From Acanthosepion pharaonis (lineage: Eukaryota; Mollusca; Cephalopoda; Sepiida; Sepiidae), in assembly GCA_903632075.3 (NCBI GenBank), contig CAHIKZ030005440.1, positions 638,501 to 702,500 of the forward strand: DNA of 64,000 nucleotides, given 5' to 3'. The notes under the pieces are model-generated. The model saw nothing but the letters and a program-made list of their open reading frames with translations. It was not told the DNA's origin and ran no database searches. Numbering within the stretch: the first letter of the stretch is position 1; every line of letters begins with the position of its first letter. This document shows, in pieces, positions 1 to 9,379 of this stretch. The translations under genes were made by a program, and so were the position numbers.

Positions 1-345
1 AGAACGGAAGAGAAAAAAGAGAAAAAGAAATGGAATGAAAAAGAAAGAAGGAATGGAAGAAAATGAAAAGGAAAGAAAAAATGGCAAAGAAAAAGAAAAA
101 AAATGACAGAAAGCTAAAATGAAAGTAAGAGAAAGAAAGAAAGGAAGAGAAAGAAAGAAAGGAAGAGGAAGATAAAACGAAAGACAGAAAGACAAAAAAG
201 AAAAACAGAAAGAGAAAAAGAAAGAGAAAAAGAAAGAAAAACGAGAAAGAAAAAGAAAGGAAGAACGAAAAAGAAAAAGAAAAACAAAAAGAAAGAAAGA
301 ATGAAAGCGTAAAAGAAAGACAGAAAGAAAATATAAATAATTCAG
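1..345. repeat. Purine-rich low-complexity tract
   Basis: Almost pure A and G on the + strand, built from drifting GAAA, GAAAA and GGAA units with few pyrimidines. There is no fixed period and no coding signal. It stops near the first ordinary mixed sequence around position 340. The following 130 bp (to about 480) hold nothing I recognise. Confidence 0.9.
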
Positions 346-479
346 CATTCGGCCAACGAAATTAGTTCGCTTGAACCAATTGCAAACGATGGAGGAAAAA
401 ATGACCTTAGATATTTTGGAAGTATTTAATAAAACAAGGCACCCCCCCAAAAAAAACTTACGCCTAAATACACTTTAAA

Positions 480-640
480 AAAGGTACCTTTTCTCCTTCC
501 AGCTATGGGTTAATTAGCAAGATTTGTATCTCTAAACCATCATTATCACAAAAAAGAAAAAAATCTAACAATCTAAAAAATATTTTCGAGCTTTAACTAA
601 CCTGCAAAGGGTAGATAATCTGTAAAAAACGAATCAATCT
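480..640 (+). mobile_element. SINE 3' body fragment
   Basis: It carries the conserved blocks of a SINE body seen many times in this window: 'ctatgggttaattag', then 'aatattttc...gctttaa', 'aacctgcaaagggt' and a terminal 'aaaaaacgaatcaatc'. The same order occurs near 36.6, 37.0, 39.0 and 50.7 kb. The head is missing, so this is a 5'-truncated copy. From 640 to about 860 I see no recognised element. Confidence 0.7.
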
Positions 641-868
641 GCTAACTTGGAGCGTGCCTGACTCCCTTTCAGGGTGCATTAGCGCGCCCGGGCGTACAGG
701 TTGAGAAACGCTGCTAAAAACAAAATTACATTTCCGACAGGTTTGACCTTAATTATCAGCTTGTAAAAAATCAACCCGTACAACAAAAACATAAGATTTC
801 TTTTTCGTGCTCATTTTCCGTGCTTTTAAAATTAAAACAACAACAAACTAAGTCTTCCGCGTGCTGGA

Positions 869-916
869 TACACAAAAGATCGGATACACAAAAGATCGGA
901 TACACAAAAGATCGGA
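869..916. repeat. Three tandem 16-bp units
   Basis: The unit 'tacacaaaagatcgga' occurs three times without a mismatch at 869, 885 and 901. The perfect copies suggest a recent local expansion. Short open frames run across it on both strands, but nothing supports coding. From 917 to 1190 nothing is recognised. Confidence 0.9.
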
Positions 917-1192
917 AGTTTACTTTCAATGTGTAAGGCTCGTTATCGCTATTTTCATTCGAAAAAGAAGACATGGTTCAATTTTCATGACAAGGCAAAG
1001 ACAGTTTGTTCCTGAACCGAATGAAAATAAAATGCCGAGTTCAAATACCGACCTAGTCTGTTGCGATCCCTTTGCACAAAACCCCTTCTTAATGGTATGA
1101 ATCTACCTCTTATCTCCCTAGCTAGTTAAATAGCAAAACATACAGGACACTCTAGTTTTGCTTAGCCACCAGATTTGTGTCAATAATCTCGA

Positions 1193-1872
1193 ACAACATG
1201 AAGTGGAAAAACTACATGGAACCCATTGCTAGGTCGGCTGCTAAGAAATTTGCTTCACTGTGTCGTGCTAAACACTTTTTCTCTCCAGAATCTCTCTTAC
1301 ATATCTATAAGTCTACCATTCGTCCATGCTTAAAATAATCCTGCTGGATATGGTCCGGTGTTCCTGCTAAAGATTTAGAGATTCTTGATAAAATACAAGG
1401 AAGAATCATCAATATTATCGGTCATGACCTGGCATCTCGGCTTCAGTCACTTTCCCAAGATAAGGTTGTCTCTCTCTGCCTTTTCTATAAATACTTTCAT
1501 GGTAATAAGTCGGATGAGCTCTTCGCTATGGTACCTAGACTCTTTGAATTTAAGCGCGGTATTAGACTGGAGACGAGGTCTCATCTATTCACAGTTGAGC
1601 TGGCTAGATGAAGCCGTAAGTTCTATGCTAACAGTTTATTTTCTCGCACTTCACAATTGTGGAACTCCTTTCCGGCTCCATAATTTCCAGCCAACTTTAA
1701 TCTGCAAAAATTTAGATGCAATGGTAATCACTATCTACTGTCTTCCTGAATACTCTTCTTTTTTTTTTTTATCTCTCCTCTGCAATGTTTCTAACTCGTC
1801 CGCGTCCAGTAATCCCTTGTGTCTTAGTGGCTTTACTGCCTTGCATAGGGTGAATTCGATTAAAAACAAATA
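1193..1872 (+). pseudogene. LINE ORF2 3' end, degraded
   Basis: This is the 3' end of a non-LTR retrotransposon. In shifting frames it encodes the C-terminal part of the reverse-transcriptase ORF: an IYKSTIRP-like segment, ILDKIQ.R..NI.G.DLAS, SLCLFYKYFHG, a PRL.EFK block, and a SRTS.LWN segment with the tryptophan typical of this tail. Several frameshifts and in-frame stops (for example 'cttaaaataa' where other copies read 'cttgctttgaat') leave it dead. It ends in the family 3' terminus 'gtcttagtggctttactgcc' followed by an A-rich end. At least eight other fragments in the window share that terminus. The clade (Jockey/CR1/L2-like) is not certain from this part alone. Confidence 0.8.
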
Positions 1873-2009
1873 AACTGTTGAGCATTGAACTGGCAACTGC
1901 ACCCCGTAAAAACTACTTTCTACGGATGCCTTACTTGCAATACTTATCGTTGCGAAGCTATGGTCACTATGCTCTAAATGGGATTTTATGGATGTTTGAT
2001 GATTGATGA

Positions 2010-2668
2010 ACCAGTTTGGACGTAGAGAAATTTAAAGAATACTGCTGCCATATCTGGTCTGGTGCTCCTACTATATATATCTCTAGAGTCTTGACAAAAT
2101 CAAAAGAAAGCCCTGTGATATAATAAGTCTTGACCTGACATCTCGGCTTCAGTAACATTCGCACTAACATGACGCGGCTTCCCTCTCTCTTTTCGACAAA
2201 TATTTTCATGGTAATTGTCCTGATAAGATTTTCTCCTTGACTCATCGATTGCATGAATTTAAGCTTACTACTAGATTGGCAGAGAGGTCTCGTCGTTTTA
2301 CTGTTGAACTAGCTAGATGCAAACATATGTTTTATTCTAATAGTTTCTTTTGTCGCACTTCCCGCCTGTGAAACTCTCTTCCGATTTATTGCTTTCCTCC
2401 CACGTACAATTTAAAAATAAATAAATGCAACGCAAATCATCATCTTCTGGCCTTTCCCGAACCTGTTCTTTTATTGTCCCTTCTCACTAATGTCTTCTCA
2501 TTCAATCTCTATTTTCCTGTTTTCCACATTAGTGCACTGTCCTAACATTCCTCGATTCGATTATGATTTTTGCTACGAGCAGTCATTCTATTTTATTTCC
2601 AGTAACACCCCCACTTGCGTCTTAGTGGAATTATCGCCTTACTTTGGGCGAAATGATTAATAAAAAGA
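2010..2668 (+). pseudogene. Second LINE ORF2 3' end, degraded
   Basis: Same family and orientation as the preceding fragment but more diverged. It starts in the 'tgctgccatatctggtctgg' segment, continues through 'gacctgacatctcggcttca', 'aaatattttcatggtaattg' and 'cgcacttcccgcctgtgaaa', and ends with 'cttagtggaattatcgcctt'. The 'tgtgaaac' in place of 'tgtggaac' destroys the conserved LWN tryptophan codon. The two LINE 3' ends lie head to tail with about 140 bp between them. Confidence 0.75.
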
Positions 2669-2669
2669 A

Positions 2670-3200
2670 AGAAGAAAAATATTTTATTTTTAAAATTGAT
2701 TTTAGACCAATTTCTGATAAACACTTTTATCAGAAGGCATTGGATCTGCTGCAATGTGTCAGGAAATAGAAATAGCTTTTACACTTTGTCTGATATAAGG
2801 TCAGCTTAACGGGCGTACCCCAAAAGGTCGTAAATGAATGAATAATCGACATTCCTTAAAACGTTAAAGCTATCTGCCATAAAGCCAGAATTTAGGGGAG
2901 GGCGATGAATAACTGGATAAGTAATACTCCAAGGAAAGATACTCAAAATATTTATTAAATTTAGATTCGTAGGGGTAGCGATATACGATTATGCTCATTA
3001 AATGAGCTGGAAGTGGAAGAATGACCCTTGAATTGGCCGTAACACAAAGTTCTTGTGAGTGACACCCCTATCGATCTACGATAAGTCTCAACCAAAATAT
3101 TTCGGTTTTGGACGAATCTGGGCTGAGAGCTCTGATTTATGACATTTCTTTATTAAGCTGACAGGAGGCGGTGTATCTTTTTATAAAGATGGTCACCCTG
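2670..3200. other. Unrecognised intergenic DNA
   Basis: No coding or repeat family recognised. A short hairpin 'tgataaacacttttatca' lies near 2716-2733. The segment 'aaagatggtcaccctgtac' near 3186-3204 looks like a transposon terminus but I could not pair it with a partner. Confidence 0.3.
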
Positions 3201-3202
3201 TA

Positions 3203-3330
3203 CAAAGCTCAAGAGCCATTCAAGGTAGAGGGTTGCAGAGTAAGTGGTACAGTTTCTGCAGATATATGGGGAAGAAAACGGTTAACTCTAGATTTGAACA
3301 GGTTAGGTTCCATAAAAGACGAACATATTT
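3203..3330 (+). repeat. Dispersed repeat, 'caagagccattcaaggta' family
   Basis: The block starting 'ctcaagagccattcaaggta' recurs, with divergence, near 43,630 and 50,888. In all three it is followed within about 100 bp by purine-rich sequence containing 'ggat' and 'aacggtt'- or 'aacgatc'-like strings. I do not recognise the parent element. It could be a decayed coding segment, but no single frame is conserved. Confidence 0.35.
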
Positions 3331-3469
3331 GGAACAATTAGCAGTCCACACCGGTGATCGCTATGAAAACGAACACAGTTCGATACTCATCCTTTCCCCC
3401 ATTTCTAAAGTTTAGTAGCAGAGTTATTATTCACTTTTTTCTTCCCAGATCATTTTCCTTTCAATATAG

Positions 3470-3990
3470 TGATTCATAAGCCCAATGAAACAATGTTGAG
3501 TAATCTTACTCTATGAGTACAAATTGGGAAAAGAACAATGGACACTTTGATACAGTAAAAAAGTAGGCCAGTGGTTAGATGCAAGTGAATCACCGAAACA
3601 ATACCCAAAACCTCCACTGCACCCTAAAAAATTAATGGTTACTGTATGGTGGTCTTTCAAAGGGGTAATTCATTATTCATTCTTGCCTCAAGGGAAAACA
3701 ATAACAGCAACCTCGTATTGTAGAGAAATTGATTGTACGCCCGAAAAATTGAAAAAGAAACATCCTAGACTTGTGAATAGGGATAGCCCAATTTTGCTGC
3801 ACGACAACGCACGACTGCACGCTTTTGAATCAACTGTCCAAAAGCTGCACAGCCTGAATTATGAAATTTTGCCTAATCGACCATACTCACCAGATAGCTC
3901 TCCTATTGATTTTCTCTTATTTAAGGATTTTGAGCTTTTCACTCACAAGAAAACATTCTCCAATAAGGGAGAAACGTGTTGAAACGAAAT
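3470..3990 (+). pseudogene. Mariner-family transposase fragment
   Basis: A 115-codon frame (3635-3982) encodes the C-terminal half of a Tc1/mariner transposase, which cuts and joins transposon DNA at TA sites. Visible signature: 'VTVWW' at residues 2-6, 'LLHDNARLH' with the second catalytic Asp at residue 57, and 'YSPDSSPIDF' with the third Asp at residue 92. Thirty-four residues lie between them, exactly the D(34)D spacing of mariner. Upstream (3470-3634) the similarity continues in other frames through WLYEYK- and QWLDASE-like stretches, so there is at least one frameshift and no N-terminal DNA-binding domain. The normal protein is about 340-350 aa, so roughly a third remains in frame. The 3' end runs into a (TA)n block and no terminal repeat was identified. 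Confidence 0.85.
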
Positions 3991-4038
3991 AGCTATTTTT
4001 GTAATGATTTTATATCATATTTATGTTATAATTTTGGA

Positions 4039-4040
<2 letters not shown>
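3976..4040. repeat. 65-bp repeat, copy 1 (partner at 5076)
   Basis: It begins 'gtgttgaaacgaaatagcta' and runs into (TA)n. The same segment recurs exactly 1100 bp downstream at 5076-5140 with only a few changes, also followed by (TA)n. It overlaps the 3' end of the mariner fragment, so it may be mariner-derived. Confidence 0.8.
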
Positions 4041-4079
<39 letters not shown>

Positions 4080-4081
4080 CG

Positions 4082-4119
<38 letters not shown>

Positions 4120-4123
4120 ATCG

Positions 4124-4187
<64 letters not shown>

Positions 4188-4230
4188 GCAATCGTTATAT
4201 ATATATATATATATATATACGTTAAATCGT

Positions 4231-4264
<34 letters not shown>

Positions 4265-4300
4265 ATATATATATATCGTTATATATATATATACAATCAT

Positions 4301-4331
<31 letters not shown>

Positions 4332-4356
4332 CATTATATATATATATACGCAATCG

Positions 4357-4405
<49 letters not shown>

Positions 4406-4460
4406 ATCGTTATATATATATACGCAATCGTTATATATATATATATATATATATACGATA
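4040..4460. repeat. Interrupted (TA)n microsatellite
   Basis: About 420 bp of alternating TA, broken roughly ten times by variants of a short cassette: 'ataatcgttat', 'atcaatcgttat', 'acgcaatcgttat', 'acaatcattat'. The interruptions all share the core 'atcgtt' or 'atcatt', so the array behaves as a variable-length tandem repeat rather than plain TA. Long Tyr/Ile open frames here are an artefact. Confidence 0.95.
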
Positions 4461-4487
4461 ATAGTTATATTTATTTTTTATATGTTT

Positions 4488-4548
4488 ATATTTGATTGTG
4501 TATGTATTGTTATTGTTATATCTGATTGTGTATGTATTGTTATTTGCA
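4488..4548. repeat. Tandem duplication of ~30 bp
   Basis: 'gattgtgtatgtattgttat' appears twice, about 31 bp apart, right after the TA block. It has the look of slippage. Confidence 0.8.
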
Positions 4549-4679
4549 AAATTTCAGCCTCCTCTGCTCATATCACCCCTTCAAATGTTTTACATCCCCG
4601 CTAGATTAACGTTTATTCTGAGATTTTTGGATTTTCAGTTAAAACAAAATAAATAATAAAATATATGTATTTTTTTTCA

Positions 4680-5010
4680 GATTCACAGATATGCAATATA
4701 ATTGGCCCTGATCTGGCATCTTGTCTGCAGTCGCTCTCTCACAGACGCGCCGTCGCCTCTCTCTGTCTTTTTTACAAATACTTTCTTGACAATTGCTCCA
4801 ATGAGCTGCATTCGCTGGTTCCCAGACTCCATGAATTCATGGAGGCTGGCATCCCGCTCCCACTCTTACACTGTAGAAACTTTTAAATGTAGCCGTCTCT
4901 TCTACTCCAATAGCTTCATACCTCGCACCTCTCGCCCGTGGAACACCCTTCCCAATTACTGTTTCCCTGAGAGCATTATAGCTTCGTTTCCCCTATCGAG
5001 GGGTGTTTGA
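4680..5010 (+). pseudogene. LINE ORF2 C-terminal fragment
   Basis: Same LINE family as at 1.2 kb. A readable frame gives NIIGPDLAS, QSLSHRR, ASLCLFYKYF and a PRLHEF block. A frameshift follows, and the rest (RTSRPWNTLP-like) is read in another frame. Neither the upstream reverse-transcriptase core nor the usual 'cttagtggc' terminus is present, so both ends are truncated. It lies between the two copies of the 65-bp repeat. Confidence 0.8.
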
Positions 5011-5075
5011 TTGATTTGAACCTTTTAAAACTTTTTATTTTACATTCAACACCGTCACTTGATAATGCACCAGAA

Positions 5076-5137
5076 GTGTTGAAACGAAATAGCTATTTTT
5101 GTAATGATTTTATATCATATTTACATTATAATTTTCA

Positions 5138-5140
<3 letters not shown>
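5076..5140. repeat. 65-bp repeat, copy 2
   Basis: Near-identical to 3976-4040 and again followed by (TA)n. Only this segment is shared. The upstream flanks differ. Confidence 0.8.
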
Positions 5141-5145
<5 letters not shown>

Positions 5146-5196
<51 letters not shown>

Positions 5197-5370
5197 ATAA
5201 ATAAATGTATGTACATGTGTGTGTAAATGTGTATTTATATGTAGGAGTGGATGTGTATGGATGTATGTGTATATGTATGTATGTGTGTGTGTATTTATGT
5301 ATGTATATGTATGTATGTATGTGATAATATGTATATGTGTGTGTGTATATATATATCTATATATATATTA
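5146..5370. repeat. (TA)n then TGTA/TATG microsatellite
   Basis: Pure (TA)n to about 5192, then a drifting TGTA/TATG/TGTG tract to about 5370. No other content. Confidence 0.9.
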
Positions 5371-5581
5371 AAGACATTTTGATGTTTAACATTCTTTTTA
5401 TAGATACAAGTATTTAAGTAAATGCTCTGTTTATAATAAACAGTATTAAATAACATTTACCGGCCTGAATGTCCGAGAAATTTTTCATAGAAAATATTCG
5501 TCCTTTGACAGGATTCGAACCTGCATCCTATACGGAACCGTCATTTACGCTGACGTGCCTTAACCGACTCGGCCACAAAGG
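5368..5581 (-). mobile_element. tRNA-headed SINE
   Basis: Read on the minus strand, an 80-nt class II tRNA-like head (5502-5581) is followed by a body with 'tttctcggacattcaggccg', 'taatactgtttattataaac' and an end at 'cttgtatctataaaaa'. The same body recurs at 31.0-31.2 kb (two inverted copies) and at 57.5-57.9 kb (two inverted copies). This is the standard SINE design: polymerase III promoter head, family-specific body, short tail. It is the best-preserved head of this family in the window. Confidence 0.85.
5502..5581 (-). other. Class II tRNA-like SINE head
   Basis: It folds as a tRNA by inspection. The acceptor CCTTTG pairs with CAAAGG. Box A is 'tggccgagtcggttaagg'. The anticodon stem is CGTCA/TGACG around the loop GCGTAAA. 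There is a long variable region of about 14 nt, a T stem GCAGG/CCTGT, and box B 'ggttcgaatcc'. The long variable arm points to a Ser/Leu-type ancestor, but the anticodon position reads GTA and the normally invariant T before it is C. With the SINE body attached, I call it a SINE promoter and not a working tRNA gene. Confidence 0.8.
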
Positions 5582-5717
5582 TAGGCAAGGTCGAATTTAC
5601 TGCTTACAAACTTCAATCTTCCATGAATCTCGTACATTCATAACTGCTCATGGCGTATCAAATGTAAACAAATGACGTCATACATTAAGAATTGGACAAA
5701 TATAAGCAGTAAATTCC

Positions 5718-5966
5718 TGGAATAGATTTTGTTCTTGTTTTTACTCTCAGTAATAAGAGGACAACGAAAATATATGTATTGTAATCCGAAAAATGCTATT
5801 AGAAATGAGTTATTGTTTTTGGAGCGTGCAGTCGCAACGCTAAGTTTGAATTTAAATTTTACGATTGTGCGTTCTTGTACAAATATAGTGATAAGTGAAT
5901 TACAATACATATATTTTCGTTGTCCTCTTATTACTGAGAGTAAAAACAAGAAAAAAATCTATTCCA
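5718..5966. repeat. 68-bp inverted repeat with 113-bp loop
   Basis: The left arm 5718-5785 and right arm 5899-5966 are complementary with one visible mismatch. The arm contains 'ctctcagtaataagaggaca'. Because of the symmetry, the same peptide start is read on both strands, which is an artefact. A shorter 14-bp inverted pair, 'gaatttactgctta' at 5593 and its complement at 5703, sits just outside. It looks like a fold-back element or MITE remnant. I did not find a convincing target duplication. Confidence 0.85.
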
Positions 5967-6195
5967 TACATGAGGATGTCTGTAGGAACAGACGAAAGCT
6001 TGTAAAAATAATAAGAACTTATGCAACAGAAATTTATAAAAACAAGGATCTTTTCATTCATAAACAGGTTCGGGGATTTTGTATATTATTTGAATTGTTC
6101 GCGACGATGGATTTCTCGCCAATTAAATCATTAACCTTTGTATTTGTTTTTTGTATGAATAATTCATGAATTTGTAAATTGATTTACTTTTATTG

Positions 6196-6196
<1 letters not shown>

Positions 6197-6240
<44 letters not shown>
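6197..6240. repeat. (TA)n microsatellite
   Basis: Pure TA tract that directly abuts the left arm of the inverted repeat starting at 6241. Confidence 0.95.
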
Positions 6241-6242
<2 letters not shown>

Positions 6243-6735
6243 AATAAAAAATCCTAAAGAGCCAGGAAAACCTACCTAGGTTTCACCTAAACGGATCTTC
6301 AGAGGAAGCTGGCTAAATAGGAAATGACGAAAGAGTATTTATTGATAAAACAATTAAAAAGTAATAAGCATAAAACCACGTGACAGAAGAAGACAAAAAG
6401 AAAAACAAACAAACAAACAAAACAAAACAAAAACACCTACAATGAAGCTAATAATGATAATTTATTAAATAATAACCTAATAATAATAATTTATTAAATC
6501 GAAGATCTGAGATTCTAAATAGGTGTCAGCATAGGAAATCCTGATTTTTGGAATAGAGGCTTTGGGTATTTTTTTGTCTTCTTCCGTTACGTGGTTTTAT
6601 GCCTGTTAGTTTTTAATGGTTTTATCAATAAATACTGTTTGGTCATTTCCTTTTTAGCCAAATTACCCTGAAGATCCGATTAGGTGAAACCTAGGTAGGT
6701 TTTCATGGCTCTTTAGGATTTATTTTATTTATTCC
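6241..6735. mobile_element. Fold-back element, ~160-bp arms
   Basis: The left arm 6241-6400 and right arm 6571-6735 are imperfect reverse complements. Matching pairs: 'aatcctaaagagcca' with 'tggctctttaggatt', 'acctacctaggtttcaccta' with 'taggtgaaacctaggtaggt', and 'cataaaaccacgtga' with 'tacgtggttttatg'. The ~170-bp centre is AAC- and AAT-rich. There is no open frame. (TA)n flanks both sides (6197-6240 and 6803-6842). Confidence 0.85.
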
Positions 6736-6797
6736 TGCTCTACTTACCGTATTGAGCACTCTACATTTTAGTCTTACTACTCGCTTGGGTTTTTTTT

Positions 6798-6802
<5 letters not shown>

Positions 6803-6842
<40 letters not shown>
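6803..6842. repeat. (TA)n microsatellite
   Basis: Pure TA tract on the far side of the fold-back element and next to a SINE. Confidence 0.95.
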
Positions 6843-6845
<3 letters not shown>

Positions 6846-7215
6846 GCAGAGCCGAGTTCGAATTCTAATCGAATCCATTACATTCACTTACGTGCTAATA
6901 ACCTTGGGAAAGGTGTGAATCCTCTTCTTCTCCCTCAAGCTATGGGTTAAATAGCAGGACAGACTGGGTTCTATAGACTTGGATGGCAACTGGTCTAGGA
7001 GAAGGACAACTCTGAATTCAAAACCTGCGGGGTGTCGTTTGGGGACCTTGTGGCACGTAGTGCACCAGGTCTCTGTAATCGGCCCTTCAAAAAGTGCGGA
7101 TGGTCATGCACGAAACCTTCACCACTATAATCAAATCTCATGGCGTCGGGCTGTCGGTTTCCTGGGAACTGATCTGCTTCACCCTCATGTCGAATTCGAC
7201 GGGAGAGTCGACTAT
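6843..7215 (+). mobile_element. tRNA-derived SINE, 5' truncated
   Basis: It starts within the head ('agagccgagttcgaattcta', box B-like). Then come 'ttcacttacgtgctaataac', 'agctatgggttaaatag', 'atggcaactggtctaggaga', 'accttgtggcacgtagtgca', and it ends at 'gacgggagagtcga'. The same order, complete with head, is on the minus strand at 59,355-59,795. Box A is missing, so it is not expected to be transcribed on its own. It enters a short TA run at its 3' side. Confidence 0.8.
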
Positions 7216-7239
7216 ATATATTATACACTGTTACATTAG

Positions 7240-7680
7240 AACATGTAACAAAAATCCACTACAAAAATGTACATTTTGTTTCAACGTTAAAATCAAACGT
7301 TTCTTCAGGTGACGATTCAATTCAAAATTGCGATTAATGACACACTACTTCACTTTCCGTTTTTGGAAAATTTCCATAAAAGGTAAAATGGATTTATATT
7401 AAGAAAAAGGAAAGAAGATAAAAAAGGAAAGAAAAAAGAAAAAGAAGAAAAAAAAACGTGAAGAGAAAGCCTAGGAAATTAATCCTACTACCAAAAGAAA
7501 AGAGAAAAAAGAAAAGAAAGAGAAATAGAAAAGTATATTCAAAATTACCCAGATTCATAAGAAGAGGAAAGTCAAGAAAATAGGAAATAGAAAGATGTTG
7601 ATACGAATTAAACCAATGAAATTCTGTCGAAGACAAAAAATTATTTTTTTATCTTCTGATCTCTTCCATCCACGCTAGTG
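7240..7680. other. No gene; A/G-rich stretch
   Basis: Contains a GAAA/AAAG-rich low-complexity run (about 7400-7530) and otherwise AT-rich sequence without a recognised element. Confidence 0.5.
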
Positions 7681-7683
7681 TAC

Positions 7684-7761
7684 GAATGTAAATTTATTTG
7701 ATTCAAGTCGAATGTAAATTTATTTAATTGAAGTCAAATGTAAATTTCTTTAATTGAAGTC
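7684..7761. repeat. Three tandem 26-bp units
   Basis: Units start at 7684, 7710 and 7736 and share 'aatgtaaattt.tttaattg'. A few substitutions separate them, so the expansion is older than the 16-bp set at 869. Confidence 0.9.
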
Positions 7762-8235
7762 AAATAAATAGGAAGGAAATTTGGGTTCATATCGAAGTTG
7801 TACATCTTCTTCGCGACTCCATCTTCTCGTGATCGGCATCACGTGATGCTGCTGCAATTATCATTATTATTATTATTGTTGTTGTTATTGTTAATTCCTT
7901 TCTTCCAATCCCTTAAAAAAATAAATTCAGTGAAAGACATTTGGATTTTAAATCAGTTCTTGTCAAATCTTTCTTGCGGAAGAGCAGTTGTTTGAATTCA
8001 TGCTTTACGAACCACTCAATGTTCACCAGAGGCAAGTTTTTCGCGCCCCGCTGATTAAGCAAGAGCTGAACTTTTAGTTTTATTCGTATCCAGATCCATG
8101 CTCTTAAATAAAAAGAAGGAAAAAAATAAGAAATAAATTTGGTAAAACTTGACAATGCAAAGATCCGAATCTCAGCTAGAATAAAACAAAAAAATAGCAA
8201 ATTCCTTCGTTGAAAAAAAAAATCATCCGTCTTTG
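7762..8235. other. No gene recognised
   Basis: Includes a short (ATT)n/(GTT)n run near 7860-7890 and AT-rich sequence. Open frames on both strands are dominated by Leu, Phe and Lys codons from low complexity. Confidence 0.4.
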
Positions 8236-8935
8236 CTTTGAATATTGATGGCACATTTGGCCTGGTGTTCCTGCTATATATTTACAGATTCTTAATAAAA
8301 TCCAAAGCAGAATTTGTAATGTTATTCGTCCATATCTGGTATCTTGGCTTCAGTCACTTACCCACAGCCGTACCTTTTATTTATAAGTCTACCACACGTC
8401 CTTGCTTTGAATATTGTTGCCACGTCTAGTTTGGTGTTCCTGCTATATATGTAGAGATTCTTGATAAAATCCAAAGAAGAATCAGCAATATTACTGTCCT
8501 GACCTGGCACCTTCAGACACTTTCCCACCTCCGTAAGTTTAATTTATAAGTCCACCATTCTTTCTTGCTTAGAATAATGTAGCCACATCAGGTATGGTGC
8601 TCCTGGTATATATTTAGAGATTCTCGATAAAGTCCAAATGAAAATCTTCAATGTTATTGTTCCTAACATGGCATCTCGGCTTCAGTCACTTTCCCACCGC
8701 CGTTTCTTATATTTATAGGTCTACTATTCGTTCTTACTTTGAATATAGCTGCCATATCTTGTCTGGTGCTTCTGATATATATTTAGATATTCTTGATAAA
8801 ATTCAAAGAAGGATCAGCAATGTTATTGGTCATGACCTGACATCTCGGCTTCAATCACTTTCCCACCGCCGTACCTTTTATTTATAAGTCTACCATTCGT
8901 CCTTGCTTTGAATATTTCTGCCCCATCAGTTCCAG
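8236..8935 (+). repeat. Tandem LINE-fragment repeat, ~165 bp x ~4
   Basis: Four to five head-to-tail copies of one segment of the LINE reverse-transcriptase C-terminus. Each copy runs from 'ttataagtctaccattcgtc' through 'ttgaatatt.ctgccacat', 'gagattcttgataaaatcca' and 'cggcttcagtcactttccca', then jumps back to the start of the next. The repeat starts are near 8381, 8542, 8711 and 8881. Each unit encodes an IYKSTIRPCFEY...SLSHRR-like stretch, but the frame is not maintained. The rest of the LINE (LCLFYKYF onward) is absent, so this fragment alone was amplified. Confidence 0.85.
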
Positions 8936-8939
8936 CTAT

Positions 8940-9375
8940 ATATTCAAATATTCTTATATGATATTACTAAATCTATTCGAATATTTAATGTTTTTAAGAT
9001 ATTTATTATTACTCGACAATAATGTTTTTTTGCTCCACGCATTTTTCTTTTAACTGCTCTATAGAAAGTCTCATACTGTGGAACCTCGACTAGATCGGAA
9101 GCAACAAGCAGATTGCTGAGGTCTGTTATTAGCAATATGTTGTAGCAGAAGGTCTAACGTTATCGTACATAAAACTTTACCACCCACAGACAGGGGAGAA
9201 ATACCTCTGTTGTCACAGCAAATCGTTTGAGACTAATATTTCTACCTTCTGGAGTTGCTTAGTTTTCAGGCCTCAATAACGAAACAGCTCTCTTTTAATA
9301 GGCTGAGAGAGAAACCATTTTATCTTCCATCAACATGGGTGATACTAACCTCCAGGAAAGCGATTAGCAATATAC
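8940..9375. other. Unrecognised spacer between inverted LINE arrays
   Basis: About 430 bp between the direct and inverted LINE-fragment arrays. A 63-codon minus frame (8944-9135) shows no motif I can name. It may be decayed LINE coding sequence from further upstream in the ORF, but I cannot show this. Confidence 0.35.
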
Positions 9376-9379
9376 AAGA

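Noticed and set aside
1385..1873. 162-codon plus frame as a host protein
   Set aside because: It is the wrong frame over a LINE 3' end; the LINE peptide blocks lie in other frames.
3976..4329. 117-codon Tyr/Ile frame
   Set aside because: Translation of a (TA)n microsatellite.
5502..5581. Functional tRNA gene
   Set aside because: Good fold, but a SINE body follows immediately, related copies are dispersed, and position 33 is not T.
5638..6169. Two overlapping genes sharing an N-terminal peptide
   Set aside because: The shared peptide comes from the 68-bp inverted repeat read on opposite strands.
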